From Bacteroidaceae bacterium (GTDB taxonomy: Bacteria; Bacteroidota; Bacteroidia; Bacteroidales; Bacteroidaceae): a stretch of 52,375 bases of DNA. The DNA is taken from NCBI GenBank assembly GCA_017645305.1, contig JAGCPD010000052.1:1-52375 (forward strand), read 5' to 3'. Within the stretch, counting starts at the first letter, position 1. Each line of letters begins with the position of its first letter. A program made the position numbers and the translations under genes. Shown piece after piece: positions 52,152 to 52,375 of this stretch. Below the pieces are notes generated by a model, which worked only from the letters and a program-made list of their open reading frames with translations, had not been told where the DNA came from and did no database searches.

Positions 52152-52375
52152 GCATTTTTTCTTGAATTCTCATACATCTGGTCAATAAAATTTGCAGGCT
52201 CTTACTTCAGCAGCCTCGCACTGTCCATTCAACTTTTTTGGTTCTTTTGCAATTTAGTTGAAAAAGTAAATAGAAAGAGATATTTTAGCAATCTTTATTC
52301 CCCATTAGAAACGACAAATTTCATAACCGAAAAAATCTGTCACAAGTGATTGAATATTAATGATTTATAACAATA

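Noticed and set aside
1..52375. CRISPR arrays, tRNA or rRNA genes, complete insertion sequences
   Set aside because: No regularly spaced repeats with unique spacers, no cloverleaf-like sequence and no transposase were found on either strand by reading.

Overview
The window looks like a chromosomal segment of a Bacteroidales bacterium, most likely Prevotellaceae. Reasons: a SprA/Sov type IX secretion (T9SS) translocon gene, fimbrillin-type lipoprotein, proteins ending in the Prevotella-style T9SS tail (Y-x-L-x-G-Q ... G-x-Y/I-N-G-K-V), a MurF-alanine racemase fusion, DUF4290 and GSCFA proteins, and TAnnTTTG (-7) promoter boxes in front of many genes. No rRNA, tRNA, CRISPR array or complete insertion sequence was seen. 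Taxonomy is inferred from these features only.

Layout. 1-2.9 kb (minus): a compact sigma-70 factor lacking region 3 with a partial downstream gene, then an AT-rich WYL-regulator / PD-(D/E)XK nuclease pair with repeated operator-like sites upstream. 3.2-14.0 kb (plus): a surface operon of a small Gly-rich peptide, a fimbrillin-like lipoprotein and a 3229-residue LamG-containing T9SS protein. 14.1-17.5 kb (minus): murF-alr and a GSCFA protein. 17.6-20.9 kb (plus): dxs and trkA. 20.9-23.3 kb (minus): a three-gene operon of a ThsB-like TIR protein, a compact ABC-type ATPase and a DUF4435 Toprim-like protein. 23.4-26.2 kb (plus): an SF1 helicase and a Tat-type sugar phosphate isomerase-like protein. 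26.3-27.7 kb (minus): ruvA-cysQ. 27.8-35.6 kb (plus): sprA. 35.5-38.1 kb (minus): GH78 alpha-L-rhamnosidase. 38.4-39.0 kb (plus): an orphan lipoprotein. 39.1-47.0 kb (minus): a long run tsaB-DUF4290-murA-rimM-dxr-rseP-lipoprotein-cca. 47.1-49.6 kb (plus): yicC-gmk-nadD-ispF. 49.6-52.4 kb (minus): a frameshifted PstS-like lipoprotein, a 45-residue membrane peptide and dinD.

How the genes fit together. Three MEP isoprenoid genes (dxs, dxr, ispF) are in three separate operons. Envelope functions dominate: MurF-Alr and MurA for peptidoglycan, SprA for secretion of the giant LamG protein, RseP for membrane proteolysis. The most promising undescribed system is the TIR / ABC-ATPase / Toprim operon at 20862-23275. 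Its ATPase plus DUF4435 pair recalls the AriA/AriB pair of PARIS anti-phage systems, but it has a Thoeris-like TIR protein as first gene and its own clear Bacteroidales promoter. A second candidate is the WYL/PD-(D/E)XK pair. A separate theme is that short intergenic repeat families of this genome appear to have been absorbed in frame into coding sequences (cca twice, the ruvA linker, the nadD start, the end of the GSCFA gene).
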